64,000 bases of DNA from Flavisolibacter nicotianae (GTDB lineage: Bacteria; Bacteroidota; Bacteroidia; Chitinophagales; Chitinophagaceae), in contig NZ_RBCI01000018.1 of the NCBI RefSeq assembly GCF_003628535.1, positions 1-64,000 of the forward strand. The letters are read 5' to 3'. Both the position numbers and the translations under genes were made by a program. This document shows, piece after piece, positions 52,301-61,885 of this stretch. A model generated the notes under the pieces. The model ran no database searches. It had not been told where the DNA came from and saw nothing but the letters and a program-made list of their open reading frames with translations. Each line of letters opens with the position of its first letter. Within the stretch, counting starts at the first letter, position 1.

Positions 52301-55300
52301 ACTGGGTTTGCTGGCCGTTCAGGTCAGTGGCAGACAGTAGTTTGCCAAAGCGGACGTCGTAACTTGCGCCGGAAGCGTACCCATAAGAATCTGTCGTTTT
52401 CGTGATATAGGTCTGTACTTCCGTATCGTATTGGTAGGCATAATTGAGGCGCTGCCCGGCAGCATTTTGTGGCCGGGTAAAACTGGTGAGATTTCCCAAT
52501 GCGTCATAAGACATGTTGAATTTAGCCACGTCCCCGGATTGCAGGAAAAGCTTCATTTCGGTAAGGTTCCCGGTGTTGTTGTCTATCGTCGATGCCCGCT
52601 GGCGGTAGACCTGCCCGCCTCCCGATATGGTAACGGAGCTGGGAATATTCATGATATACCTGCCGGGAACCGAATGGTAACTGATTGCAGTTGAAAGGTC
52701 ATCCTCCGGTCCGGGATCACCAAAATCAATCGATCCTTTCAGATTGCCCAGCACATCATAAGTAAAGGTCGTGCTGGTGGTTTTCCCGGCAACAGCCTGT
52801 CCTTCGTAAAACAATTGCTCTGTTGCCACAAGTGCAGGAAAGGCTGCGCCATCATCACTTTGCCTGATGGTGTTCGGCAGCGTGGCACCGGTGTTTATGT
52901 CCTTTAATTCATACGAATATTTCTTTTCCGTGAATTTATTGCCCGCGGCATCTTCTAAAACTTCTGCCTTCACCAAGCCCTTTTCATAAAAATTGTCGTT
53001 GAGGTATTCCGCTTTCACTACCCGGTAAACGGCATCACCTTTTTCCGTATCGCGGTGCCTGGTGATTACGTGTCCAAAGCCATAAAATTCCCTTTCGTTG
53101 CGATCGTAGCGACCGTTTTGGTACTCAAACGTACTGTTCGTCCGGTCTGTGCCATCACCGGGAACGCCATCGAAAACATCTACACTGGATAGGGTCCAGA
53201 CAGTATTGGGCAAATCGTAAGTATTGCCAACCCGTTTATAGTCCAGCGTAAAACTTCCGCCGAGTGGACGGCTCACTTTTTTAAGTTTGTTGGTTCGTTT
53301 CATTGTAGAGCGGGAAACGGTGAGCTTACTGTCTACATCCGACTGGAGAAAATCAGGAAAACCATCGCCATCGATATCGGCAAATTGAATCTTCGTTCGG
53401 TCAGCTCCCTGCCCAATGTTAATTGAAGGGTTGATACATAATTTCACCACAGGAAGTATGGGGAGGATTGAAATCCCGATTGTAAAAGCCACATCAATGG
53501 CTTCGCCAGTTGCAACGCCTTTATTGACCCCATCGGCACCTGTCCATGGAATCGGTGGTCCAAAGCCAGTTCCGGTATTGATGCGCACCATCAGCGGCGA
53601 AACGCCTGCGATGTAATCAAGAAGCCCATCACCATTCAAGTCCTGAAGGGTTCTTTTGGTTTCATTTTCCGTTCGTGAAAGCGATACGCCAGCAGCAATA
53701 CTGTAATCTTCGATATTGATGCTGAGGCCACCGCCGTAACTGATAGCCGTTCCATCACTTAGCCCTGTATAGCCCCATTGTTCTTTCGGGAGAAATGAAT
53801 AACCGAGGTTGAGTTCTACCTGTCCATCGGTATAAACCCTGTCCGGCAGGCCATCGCCGTTGATGTCCATAAAGGCAAAAGCCATATTGTCTGTATTCAC
53901 ATTAAACTGCACACTGATGCCAGGCGAAACGGCGGATTGAGACTCCGCCCTTTGCGCTTTTGCACCTTTGGGTGTGGATGAAGCATTCGGAGCGCTGGAG
54001 TTGGGAAGTTTGCCTCCAAGAGAAAACCCGGCTGAAAAATGACTCGACAGGGAAGGATCCCCAAAAGAATAGGGATTGGCAGTGGCTTCAAGGCCACCAT
54101 TCGGAAGGGTGTATTGAATTTTACTGTTTGATAAGATATCCGGGTATCCGTCGCCGTTCATATCGGTATAATCATACACGAATTTGGTGGTCCCCGTGCT
54201 CAGGCTCCCGCCCAGATTCTGATCCGGGCCAATGCCAATACCAAAAGAAACATTATCCGTTTTTGAAACCCTTTTTATACCCACTGCACCTGATCCTGAT
54301 CCGGGATCCGGATGAACGATCGGGTTTACCGGCAATAGATCATCCTTTCCCATTCGGGATGAACTGATGGTGTTCTTGTTTACATAGGTCATGTTGTCGA
54401 AACCGATCCATGTTTTTGATTCGTTGTTGGGCACCAGATAAATGAATTTGTCTTCTTTGGGTTGGTTTCCACCTGCAGCGGCGTACATCTGCTGCATTTC
54501 GTCGGCGCTTTTAGCGGTACTTAAATCAATGGGAGGTTTTGGCGTGGTAAATGTTGGATCCAGTACGAGGTCGCTTTCGATGATGGGTTGATTTGCACGG
54601 GTCCTGTTTCCGTTGTAGGCAAATTGCCCCCAATGGCGGTACATGGGCCCGAATAGAAACGATTCATCCATTGTATGCAAACCACCCTGTACGGTTTTCG
54701 GGTCGTTCTGTCCTGCATCTGTCTGGACATCGGCCGATACAAACGCACTGGCTAATTTGGTATTTGTCGTGTGGTACTCGAAAAAGACCTTGTCCCCGCT
54801 GTTGAACACAAGATTCAAAATTGGAGAGGCCCCTAAAACACCCGACGTAACAGGTATAACCTGTTTCGCCACTAACTGCTTTTCTTTTTTTACGGAAAAA
54901 ACAATCTCCCCGTTTTCAACATTGGTAGTAAGGACCGGTTTTGCCTGGATGCTAAACGTTTTGCTGGCAGGTGCCATCCAGGGAAGGCTGGGCTGAAGGG
55001 TCCGGGTGAACGCCTGGAAATCTACGGTTGGAGAGAAATGAATTAAAGCCTTGCCGTTGTCGTCGATGACGCGGGGTATTCTCGGATCGGTTGAAGCGGT
55101 ATAATAGACAAATGGATTCCATTGCAAGGCCGTCCAGTCAATGTTCGTTTTGGATGAAACCCGGAAGAACAGGTCATCTCCTTTCAGCACATTTTCGTCT
55201 ATGGACACGGGACGTGTGACGACCTGGTCCCAGGAGTAAGTCTCCTGCAAAAGGGTGGTGAATACGGCACCTGACTTCTTCAATACCTGTACAGTGACAT

Positions 55301-58300
55301 CGTCGGAGGTTACCGGTTTGATAAAATCGCCCTGGATATGAATGGTTCCCCCAATGCTTGCGCCTGTTGAAAAAACGGCAGACACTAAAAAGTCTTTATC
55401 GGACGTAAACTGGTAGAGCGGTAAGGCGTTGGCATCATTGAGGCCAGGCGATTGGTTGGTGTATGTGATCTGCGGAGTCCACAGCACCTGGTCATAAGCG
55501 CCGTTAAATTTCGACTGCACCCGAAAATAGAGCCTGTCTCCTTTTTGCACGGAAAGAGCATCCACGCCGACCGGTGTTTTAGGAGTAAAATCGTTTGCAG
55601 CAATATCGGCTGACCAAAGCTCGACCGATTTGTGCTGGATGGCTACCCGTACACCGTCGGCGGCTGTGTACGACTGGGCCTCGGGGCTGTTGTCCCGGAC
55701 AAGCGATACCGGTGCGGCAATGCTTACGGTTCCATCAAAGGGTGCCACCCAAACTTTTACCACATCGTGTAAGGGGTTGTCGTCAATGGCTTTTTCCAAT
55801 GCCTGCGGATCGTTTTCCACCAGGGCCGCATCAATTGCGGAAGCTGCCTTGAGAGGGCTTGGCGTATCGCCGCTTGACGTGGTAAAGACCGGGTTTCCAT
55901 TGTTGTCAATATGGTTGAAATACACCGTACCGTCCTTCACGATATCCACCAATTGGTCGCCATTTACGTCGGACAGATAAACAGAGGTTATGTCTTCCGT
56001 ATGGGTATAGTCAAAGCCCGCATAAACCACAAAATTGGACTCCAGTCCAACGCTGACGGCAAAGCTTTCACCGCGGTTAAAATTGTCAATCCCGGTTATG
56101 TTTTGGATCGGCCCGAAAGCAACATTGTTATCCTTCGCCGATTGATTTGCCCGGTAAAATAATTGTCCGCCTTTTTTATACACCTTATCAACCAGGCCGT
56201 CTCCATTAATGTCAACCAGCGCCAGCATGCCTTCGTTGGTGGAAAAGTTGAATCCAAATGTGACACCTGCGGTATTTGTTTTGAGTGCCAGGTCGTCATC
56301 GTCGGGACCGATGGTAACGGCCACACCAAAACCGCCGCCAATGGACTTGTTTCCGCCAAGTGCGGAAGCATTGTCATTAAAAGCCGGTATCGGATTTAAA
56401 AACGAACCCTTCACCTGGTCGTCCTGCGGGTTCCATTCTTCTGGTCCGGATAGCGGCTGGTAAACACCACCCGCTCCCTGGATATCATTGTAATACTCGA
56501 GAGAATGCGTGGTAAACAGTGCACCGGCAGCGTCAAACTCCCTGATGTTTTGCAAGAGTGTCTTGTAAAAGGCACCCTCCGCATAATTCAGTTCATAAGA
56601 CCGTATGTTCTGTCCGTTGAACTGAACTGCAATTTTCCTGAGTCTATCTGCGGTGACCTGCTTGAATCCTAGCTTTGCACTGATGGTTACATCTTTCCTT
56701 TTTTCTTCCCCCAATTCCCGGTCGCGGGTAAAAACAACGCTGTATTTACCTTCCGTGTTTCCGTTGCCGGTGTAGCTGATAGAAGCCAGGTAAAGGTTAG
56801 ATCCAGGGCTTCCTCCTGCAGTTCCGGCATCCAGCACTTTACTATACCGGTACCGGATGAAATTCTCATTAAGGTCTCTTGCTTCGGTTAACGCCCAATA
56901 AGCGATATTGCCGCTTGCGTCGGTCAGGATGGCTGTTGCATCAATACCGTTACCGGGATTGCCTCCAAAAAACCGGCGGGTTCCGTTTTTTTCTGTTACC
57001 TCCCACCAATAGTTTTTGGGATTATCGCCATGCCTGATAATCTTTTGAAAGTCTTTCTCTACCCTGGTATGAAATTGTTTATCACCTGTTCGGACAACCG
57101 GGTCCGAGCGGTGAGCCACAGGATTCAGCTGCTCGCCGTCGGCGATATAGGTTTCCGTTTCCAAAGTTGGGTTATACCTCGGTACGCCCCAGCGGGTTTC
57201 GATAGATACAGCCGGTGTAGCCAGGTCCCAGCCAAGGCCCAGCCAATTATTTTCACCCTCACTGTTGTATTGAATGGCCAATTGTGGCTCCATCCCATTT
57301 CTGCCGGCAGGCAATTTAATCGGGTATGCCAGCGCTGCACTTCCGGTTTGGTTTGCCGTGGGTGGCGCAATGAGTACAATTTCTGAGGTGGACCCAGCCA
57401 TTGCAATGCCGGACATCGCGTTTGGTGTATAGGCTTCGGTTTCCGGCGACTCGGGAACTTCGAGAACCGCGTTAATCATGTCGGTAAAATGCGTTGTTGT
57501 AGAAATAATTTTTTTGTTGACGACATCTACCGAATCCCTGCGAAGCGGTAACCACTGATTCGCTTTCGTATCAAAGTAAAAAGTAACCACATCATTCGCC
57601 GTATATCCCTTCGGTATCTTGGTTTCATCGTACGCCATGCCAAGCAAAACAGCCTTGGCAAACCGGTTGCCGTGAGGTAAAAAACGAAAACCACGATACC
57701 CCTTTGTTACATTGACCATGCCCTGGTTGAGTGCCGGGATATCTACATTCCGAAGCGCAGAAATCGAAACAACACGCGGTGTTGGCATGGCGCCTTCAGG
57801 GATATGAAGCATTGCACCTGCCAGGCTGATCTCAGCGGATTTGGCACCGACCCACTTTGCTGCCTTGGGTCGTTCGATATCCGGACCGGTATAAATAAAA
57901 CCGGTAGAAGTTTCCGGTTTAAACGAAAGGCCTTTTGTGATAGCAGTCCCCTGCATGAATCCGTCAGCAACGGGTGCATCCAAGGAATTAGCAGTTAGAC
58001 TTTGTTTATTCGCTTTACCAGCAAATGCACCTCCATTGACACGGACAGGTCTTTCGTTCCTATCTGCGTTTGATTTGACAGTTTCCCTTTCGCGGACAAG
58101 GTCTTTGCGATTATCCCGGTTCGTAGTGTGGTTGAATGTTCCAGGCACATTGGCCATGAATGCGTATTTCGAATTTGCGGAAACGGAGGCGACTGTTTCC
58201 CTAGAATCGTTATCACCGGGACGCCGTACGGTCGGTCCGTTTGCAAAACCGGCAAGGCCTCTCGTTAAATCCGCCGGATAAAAACCTGTGTTGACAGATT

Positions 58301-58409
58301 GCCGGGGATCATCAAAAAAAGAATGTGGGGCCGGTGCATCTGCAAAGCCTGATGCGCATAAAGAAACAACAAGAAATGCAGGCAGGCGAAGCGGAAAATA
58401 TTTCATCAT
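49347..58409 (-). CDS. Giant SpvB / FG-GAP / TcdB / RHS-repeat protein with DUF4329-like toxin-type tip
   Basis: Exported protein of about 3,020 residues. The paired ATGs at 58409/58406 precede a signal peptide (MMKYFPLRLPAFLVV); an in-frame ATG at 58439 adds ten residues. Order (3,030-residue numbering): a linker with a ZU5-like sandwich (about 200-330), SpvB domain (about 345-640), several FG-GAP/VCBS blades with D-N-G-D-G-x-x-D calcium-type loops (for example DINGDGLVDKV, DMNGDGYPDIL, DIDGDGFPDFL) to about 1710, TcdB middle/N-like domain (about 1720-1880), YD/RHS repeats (about 1990-2750) and the RHS core end ELDDETGLYYYGTRYYDPRT to about 2832. The last 198 residues (49350-49943) resemble DUF4329: NWGHTYNPQSI, LEYGSSIY, then H2960-S-H2962-G and D2978 with PGYVATPSGKLRKY. 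H-x-H plus S-x-x-D recalls a JAMM metal site. Such proteins form hollow toxin shells. Confidence 0.9.
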   Translation of the reverse strand: MMKYFPLRLPAFLVVSLCASGFADAPAPHSFFDDPRQSVNTGFYPADLTRGLAGFANGPTVRRPGDNDSRETVASVSANSKYAFMANVPGTFNHTTNRDNRKDLVRERETVKSNADRNERPVRVNGGAFAGKANKQSLTANSLDAPVADGFMQGTAITKGLSFKPETSTGFIYTGPDIERPKAAKWVGAKSAEISLAGAMLHIPEGAMPTPRVVSISALRNVDIPALNQGMVNVTKGYRGFRFLPHGNRFAKAVLLGMAYDETKIPKGYTANDVVTFYFDTKANQWLPLRRDSVDVVNKKIISTTTHFTDMINAVLEVPESPETEAYTPNAMSGIAMAGSTSEIVLIAPPTANQTGSAALAYPIKLPAGRNGMEPQLAIQYNSEGENNWLGLGWDLATPAVSIETRWGVPRYNPTLETETYIADGEQLNPVAHRSDPVVRTGDKQFHTRVEKDFQKIIRHGDNPKNYWWEVTEKNGTRRFFGGNPGNGIDATAILTDASGNIAYWALTEARDLNENFIRYRYSKVLDAGTAGGSPGSNLYLASISYTGNGNTEGKYSVVFTRDRELGEEKRKDVTISAKLGFKQVTADRLRKIAVQFNGQNIRSYELNYAEGAFYKTLLQNIREFDAAGALFTTHSLEYYNDIQGAGGVYQPLSGPEEWNPQDDQVKGSFLNPIPAFNDNASALGGNKSIGGGFGVAVTIGPDDDDLALKTNTAGVTFGFNFSTNEGMLALVDINGDGLVDKVYKKGGQLFYRANQSAKDNNVAFGPIQNITGIDNFNRGESFAVSVGLESNFVVYAGFDYTHTEDITSVYLSDVNGDQLVDIVKDGTVYFNHIDNNGNPVFTTSSGDTPSPLKAASAIDAALVENDPQALEKAIDDNPLHDVVKVWVAPFDGTVSIAAPVSLVRDNSPEAQSYTAADGVRVAIQHKSVELWSADIAANDFTPKTPVGVDALSVQKGDRLYFRVQSKFNGAYDQVLWTPQITYTNQSPGLNDANALPLYQFTSDKDFLVSAVFSTGASIGGTIHIQGDFIKPVTSDDVTVQVLKKSGAVFTTLLQETYSWDQVVTRPVSIDENVLKGDDLFFRVSSKTNIDWTALQWNPFVYYTASTDPRIPRVIDDNGKALIHFSPTVDFQAFTRTLQPSLPWMAPASKTFSIQAKPVLTTNVENGEIVFSVKKEKQLVAKQVIPVTSGVLGASPILNLVFNSGDKVFFEYHTTNTKLASAFVSADVQTDAGQNDPKTVQGGLHTMDESFLFGPMYRHWGQFAYNGNRTRANQPIIESDLVLDPTFTTPKPPIDLSTAKSADEMQQMYAAAGGNQPKEDKFIYLVPNNESKTWIGFDNMTYVNKNTISSSRMGKDDLLPVNPIVHPDPGSGSGAVGIKRVSKTDNVSFGIGIGPDQNLGGSLSTGTTKFVYDYTDMNGDGYPDILSNSKIQYTLPNGGLEATANPYSFGDPSLSSHFSAGFSLGGKLPNSSAPNASSTPKGAKAQRAESQSAVSPGISVQFNVNTDNMAFAFMDINGDGLPDRVYTDGQVELNLGYSFLPKEQWGYTGLSDGTAISYGGGLSINIEDYSIAAGVSLSRTENETKRTLQDLNGDGLLDYIAGVSPLMVRINTGTGFGPPIPWTGADGVNKGVATGEAIDVAFTIGISILPILPVVKLCINPSINIGQGADRTKIQFADIDGDGFPDFLQSDVDSKLTVSRSTMKRTNKLKKVSRPLGGSFTLDYKRVGNTYDLPNTVWTLSSVDVFDGVPGDGTDRTNSTFEYQNGRYDRNEREFYGFGHVITRHRDTEKGDAVYRVVKAEYLNDNFYEKGLVKAEVLEDAAGNKFTEKKYSYELKDINTGATLPNTIRQSDDGAAFPALVATEQLFYEGQAVAGKTTSTTFTYDVLGNLKGSIDFGDPGPEDDLSTAISYHSVPGRYIMNIPSSVTISGGGQVYRQRASTIDNNTGNLTEMKLFLQSGDVAKFNMSYDALGNLTSFTRPQNAAGQRLNYAYQYDTEVQTYITKTTDSYGYASGASYDVRFGKLLSATDLNGQQTQYTLDNAGRISTIRGPLEIAANQPFTMSFEYHPEAVVPWALTKHFDPAHPDNFIETASFSDGLGRDVPTKKDFALFVGPQMADQEVMLVSGANTFDAFGRTVTQYYPITEPKGTTGVQNPNTDDIAPAQMTYDVMDRLLTTSLPDQAVEKMEYGFGTDRNGVTQFKTRSVDANGISTERFFNVRGLLTATKQQYRQGSDVWTSYSYNPVNELTKVTDDQGNPITMVYDQFGRKTGDLHPDAGTTNYTYDLAGNLINKTTANLQSGGTGIKYTYDQERLVKIAYPQNPQNNVTITYGAAGEAFFRAGRIKKQQDASGTQEFFYNPLGAMVKDVRVITVPDALSQTFTTEWTYDTWNRLTDMIYPDGETLTYHYNLGGMLQNMSGVKGGTTYNYLPQLGYDKFEKKVYMRYGNGTEMTYAFEPERRRLAQITARTAGGRFMMNNTYSYDKENNLLNIVNNAPVPPNNLMGGKSAYQFTYDDLYRLTNTSGNFTTSSHVNRFTQVMTYNSVSGITSKNQVHERKGTADLGWVLQNQTSYRYDYNYNAGNTPHAPIHIGAEAFTYDANGNQSSMQHDVSAQNRQIEWDEENRITTVSDNGDLFRYTYDASGIRVLKSNGNGQTVAINGTQVAKTSGLGNYTIYVNPYEVVRSGGFTKHIYIEGQRIVSKLGVSDPKKQETFQFYYHPDNIGNSAFITDAAGEVYQHLEYFPFGETFIDEHSNQWRTPYLYNGKELDDETGLYYYGTRYYDPRTSVWENVDPAWKKPDQINKSPYAYVGNNPVTYIDPFGNDRFYDEDGGFRGEYGEGNNIRIANWISITNGNKIRNKGGGDEAYYAALSEGSRLGFNSADEAAINWGHTYNPQSIAQGLEYGSSIYRYKTAQGDEFYAYSLPNKGEKAGVFLSELEIEGKPISLVADIHSHGNFLVGYWSNIHSSTDKKNNFEKQVPGYVATPSGKLRKYIPNQKHWWSGKVKVVTKALPFDRHYRLLK
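49350..49943 (-). other. DUF4329-like C-terminal effector domain of the RHS protein
   Basis: Segment after the RHS core motif PYAYVGNNPVTYIDPFG. About 198 codons with the DUF4329 pattern (YNPQSI, EYGSSIY, IHSHG, PGYVATPSGKLRKY). The spacing from HSHG to the following S-S-T-D is 16 residues, compatible with a JAMM/JAB zinc site, with a preceding Glu pair in FLSELEIEG. This is the position where polymorphic toxins carry their variable tip. Activity as a peptidase or deubiquitinase-like enzyme is inference. Confidence 0.6.
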
Positions 58410-58451
58410 GCATGATTTGAGGGGCCTGGAACAGGCCATTACAAAATGATT

Positions 58452-59942
58452 CTATTGCCGGATAATGATCTGGGAGAATTCTTTACCTGGCGTAAACACC
58501 CTGACGATATATGCGCCTGCGGCTGCATTGATCTTTCCGGGCAGTAGGTAAAACGCCTGGCCTGTCGCTTTTTTGGTATCTATCAGGTGAAGAGCAGCGT
58601 CGTAAACCTGGACGGTTATGTCGGTTGGTTTGTTTAGTGCAACAGCAATCGTATAATGACCGTCTCTGACGGGATTTGGATATACATGAAAGTTGAAAAG
58701 ATTGGCAGCGTCCGCGTTTGCAGGATTACCAGCCGACAGCGTCGTCTTCAGACCAAAACTGAACACGCTTTTTCCAATGCCATCTTTATTCCAATGCACA
58801 TTGCTGAAGCGGGCAACTCCTTCGGAAGAAATATTGTCCGGCGAAATGTAGGTACAATTTTCCCTGACAAAATCACCGGACCCTGTACGATCAATAACTA
58901 AATAAAAATTCTCTTTCGGATACCATGCAGGCAGGAATGACCTGGTATCGATTTGCAATTCAGTGGAGATGGCGCCGGCTGTTTTTCCTGAACTTTTCAT
59001 CAACCATTTCTTTTCAGAAAGCAGGACATCACCGATTCCCCGGTCCGCGTTCAGGGACAGTGTAAAAGGCCGGGCATTGTCGCCCCAGAGCAAATAATCC
59101 CTGTCGTTAAGCCGGCCTGTGTTGGCGCCATTGGAAGGGGCAATATTATCAATGCCAATGGTCAGGCCATCCGTTGTGGTGCAACTGGTGCCCTGTTTTT
59201 GATAAAGCGTTGCGTGGTCGTCCCGTCCAATGCCGGCAATATTGTTCGAATAAAGTTTTTCCTGTTCCCTGTTCCAGATAATTTCGCCCAGGCTATTGAG
59301 ATAATTTTTTTCCAGTGTGATGCCATACTTAACGGCCAAATAGGATTCTACCCTCGCGATCTCTTTCTCTTTCAAAATCGTTTCATACACGATCAATTCA
59401 GCAGTTAAGGAAGGGACAGGATCCGGTTGCGGAGAAGATCCCTGTTTGCCGAACTGGATAACAGTATTTTTATTTCCTGTGTTTTCAGACGCAGGCTCTG
59501 AACCATGCCTTCGTAAATACGTAGAAATGACGGCTTCGCCTTTTTTTGCTTTGGAAGAAGCGGCTGCTGTTTTTCCAAAAACCATGTTCGTCTTCCCGCT
59601 CTTGCTGGACAGCTGCCGTGTAGAAAGTAACAGATCCCCGAAGCCTCCGTTTATCTGCCACACCGGTCGGTCCTGGTCCGGCGCAGGGCTCTGGTACACC
59701 GTAAAAATGGTGGCCCTTCTTAGGTCTTTGCTATCGCCGGGCAGGTTGATAGTAGTGTTAATCCCGTCCATATTTGTCGCCGGATTGAAGTTCAGGGTCC
59801 GCGTTTGCGCCGCATCGGAGGAAAAGTTTCCTTTCAGCCAAAGGGACTGCCGACCTACACCGCCTGGTGACTGGGCATAAAGGCAGCCAGATGATAGGAG
59901 AAGGCCGCAGACCAATGCGTGTCTGGAGAGTTTCCTGTACAT
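58452..59942 (-). CDS. T9SS-sorted exported protein with LamG/DUF8202-like region
   Basis: Exported 496-residue protein. Signal peptide to about residue 23 (SGCLYAQ). The central part (about 180-400) matches the domain found in Bacteroidota surface proteins with AELIVYETILKEKEIARVESYLAVKYGITL and GIGRDDHATLYQKQG (DUF8202-type). Residues about 417-496 form a type A T9SS C-terminal sorting domain, with FHVYPNPVRDGHYTI and terminal GAYIVRVFTPGKEFSQIIIRQ-like strand. It is therefore likely secreted through type IX machinery and attached to the surface. It is the first gene of a two-gene operon; its stop lies 42 bases before the preferred start of the RHS gene. It may help display or tether the RHS shell; that is inference. 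Confidence 0.88.
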   Translation of the reverse strand: MYRKLSRHALVCGLLLSSGCLYAQSPGGVGRQSLWLKGNFSSDAAQTRTLNFNPATNMDGINTTINLPGDSKDLRRATIFTVYQSPAPDQDRPVWQINGGFGDLLLSTRQLSSKSGKTNMVFGKTAAASSKAKKGEAVISTYLRRHGSEPASENTGNKNTVIQFGKQGSSPQPDPVPSLTAELIVYETILKEKEIARVESYLAVKYGITLEKNYLNSLGEIIWNREQEKLYSNNIAGIGRDDHATLYQKQGTSCTTTDGLTIGIDNIAPSNGANTGRLNDRDYLLWGDNARPFTLSLNADRGIGDVLLSEKKWLMKSSGKTAGAISTELQIDTRSFLPAWYPKENFYLVIDRTGSGDFVRENCTYISPDNISSEGVARFSNVHWNKDGIGKSVFSFGLKTTLSAGNPANADAANLFNFHVYPNPVRDGHYTIAVALNKPTDITVQVYDAALHLIDTKKATGQAFYLLPGKINAAAGAYIVRVFTPGKEFSQIIIRQ

Positions 59943-61031
59943 GCTTTTCTTTTTAAAAGATGAACAGTCATCGTAAGGCGGAGCCGAGAGATCATCACAA
60001 GGTGGGACAGAATAAACAGGTGCCTTTATGCATCTGCATCAACAAGTACTACCATACCAGGTTACTATCCTGATTTTCTTTCGCATAACGAAATGATAAA
60101 TGAAAAGAAACCGCTGGTAAAACGATCTGGTGTAAGGGATGTCGTGTCGTGGATTCAAGGAGGTGGATAAGTAGGTCGTCTTTGAAAAAAACTATCTAAC
60201 TGTGTATTAAAGCTACCTGTATCTCGGAACTAAAACAATTTATTTTCCGCCAACGAAGGTACTGAAAGTAACAATGCCTGTAAACGATGTTGATAAGGCG
60301 TTGAGCTTTTGGTTTTTACTGAAAAAAAATGCAGGCAAAAATTTTACAATACGCACCGTTGCATCACCATGCCGGAAATCGTTGTGTTCTTAAATGCAAA
60401 TCAGGGTAAGTTCATCGTGCGATTTTTGGCCTACGGATATAGCCGGATGCCTTTCACCTATCAGCTCAGCGAAAGGTCGAATAAATTCGTCAACTCTTTC
60501 CCCTACCCTTTTAGTACCATTGGCAAATCGGGCAATTCGGCCACCGATCTGTCGCACTACATAAATGAACGTTTTTCTCAAGTTTTATGAAAAATAACCC
60601 CGGTCCACTGGCAGGCGTGGTCCATTCAACCAGGGTAGCTATAAGGAAGGCACGTCGCTGTGGCAGTCAATGCCTATGTGGTTGGTCTCACCGGTGAGGT
60701 TTTGACGATTGACAACGTTTCGGGTCCGCCATTCGGCATATAACCGGACATTCACCTGTCATAATGGTGCGATACTTAACTATGCTCTCGTAAACCGCCC
60801 TTACATTGGTCTTTTTGTGCGTTTGGCCTTTTGGCTTAACGGATATATTCAACGGTCAATACGGCCAGGTGGAGACAACAGAGCAGGTATTGAGCACTTT
60901 GTTAGAAGACATAATCATGTTTTGTCAGAAAACGTAAATTATTGCATCTGCCTCTACGACCGTTTTCAAGGCGTGTTCGATAATTGTCTTTTGCAGGCCA
61001 TCAAGTTCCACCTATCGTAACCTATAAAACG
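59943..61031. other. 1.1-kb region without recognised gene
   Basis: Holds the promoter of the leftward T9SS/RHS operon. Short frames at 60309-60590 (+), 60390-60581 (-) and 60709-61020 (+) show no recognised family or consistent coding character. They may be decayed sequence. No RNA gene was seen. Confidence 0.4.
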
Positions 61032-61072
61032 GGATCAGGCTATCGATCTCCGGGGAATCGATAGCCTGATCC
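61032..61072 (-). terminator. Strong rho-independent terminator of the glpK-glpF operon
   Basis: Perfect 16-bp inverted repeat (GGATCAGGCTATCGAT / ATCGATAGCCTGATCC) with a 9-base loop, followed on the minus strand by CGTTTTAT. It lies 52 bases after the glpF stop codon. Confidence 0.8.
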
Positions 61073-61123
61073 TGCCCTTACAGCAAGGAAGGTTTGAAAG
61101 GAGATTCCGGGTTTTAGAAACCG

Positions 61124-61855
61124 TTAGCCCTTTAACACCAGATAAAGTACGGCGGCAAGGGCAGCGCCAATGAAAGGACCGACAACCGGCACCCAGGCGT
61201 ATTTCCAGTCGCTGTGTCCTTTGTCTTTCATCGGCAGCAAGGCATGTGCAATGCGTGGACCAAAATCGCGGGCCGGGTTGATGGCATAACCCGTTGTTCC
61301 GCCCAGGGAAAGCCCAATGGCCCACACCAGAAACGCAACCGGCAAGGCACCCAACGAACCCAGCCCGATCGGTGTTTTCTGGTCTCCCATTTCTGGATTG
61401 GTGAAATAAAAAATCACGAAGATCAACACGAAGGTTCCAACGATCTCGCTTAGCAAATTGAACACCGCATTTTTGATCGCTGGACCGGTGCTGAAAACCG
61501 CCAACTGTGTGTCGGGATCGGCGGTACTGTTAAAGTGGTCACGATACACAATCCACATGATAAAGGCGCCCAATACAGAGCCGATCACCTGCGCCAGGAT
61601 ATAATATCCCACTTTGCTCCAGGCAAATTTGCCGGCAATTGCCAGGGCCAGAGTAACCGCCGGATTCAAATGCGCCCCGCTGAAGGGACCGGCAATCACC
61701 ACGCCGACAAACACCGCCAGCGCCCAGCCGGTGGTGATGACCATCCAGCCGCCATTGAAACCCTTGGTGCCTTTTAAAATTGTATTGGCAACGACGCCTG
61801 TACCCAGGAGAATCAGGAACATAGTGCCGATAAGTTCAGCCGAAAATTCACTCAT
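61124..61855 (-). CDS. glpF: Glycerol uptake facilitator (aquaglyceroporin)
   Basis: Inner-membrane MIP-family channel of 243 residues that lets glycerol diffuse into the cell. Six hydrophobic segments with two half-helices carrying the signature motifs NPA at 64-66 (AHLNPAVTLA) and NPA at 193-195 (AINPARDFGPR). The Asp after the second NPA-Arg (D197) is the mark of glycerol-conducting rather than water-only channels. It starts 30 bases after the glpK stop and is followed by a strong terminator, so the two form an operon in which glpK traps the incoming glycerol as glycerol-3-phosphate. Confidence 0.95.
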   Translation of the reverse strand: MSEFSAELIGTMFLILLGTGVVANTILKGTKGFNGGWMVITTGWALAVFVGVVIAGPFSGAHLNPAVTLALAIAGKFAWSKVGYYILAQVIGSVLGAFIMWIVYRDHFNSTADPDTQLAVFSTGPAIKNAVFNLLSEIVGTFVLIFVIFYFTNPEMGDQKTPIGLGSLGALPVAFLVWAIGLSLGGTTGYAINPARDFGPRIAHALLPMKDKGHSDWKYAWVPVVGPFIGAALAAVLYLVLKG

Positions 61856-61885
61856 ACGTTTTGGTTTATTTTTTCTGAAGAATGC

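Noticed and set aside
60709-61020. 103-codon plus-strand frame before the glpF terminator
   Set aside because: No recognisable motif in any frame; one alternative frame vaguely recalled a membrane segment of a LytTR-type protein, but the match was too weak to report.
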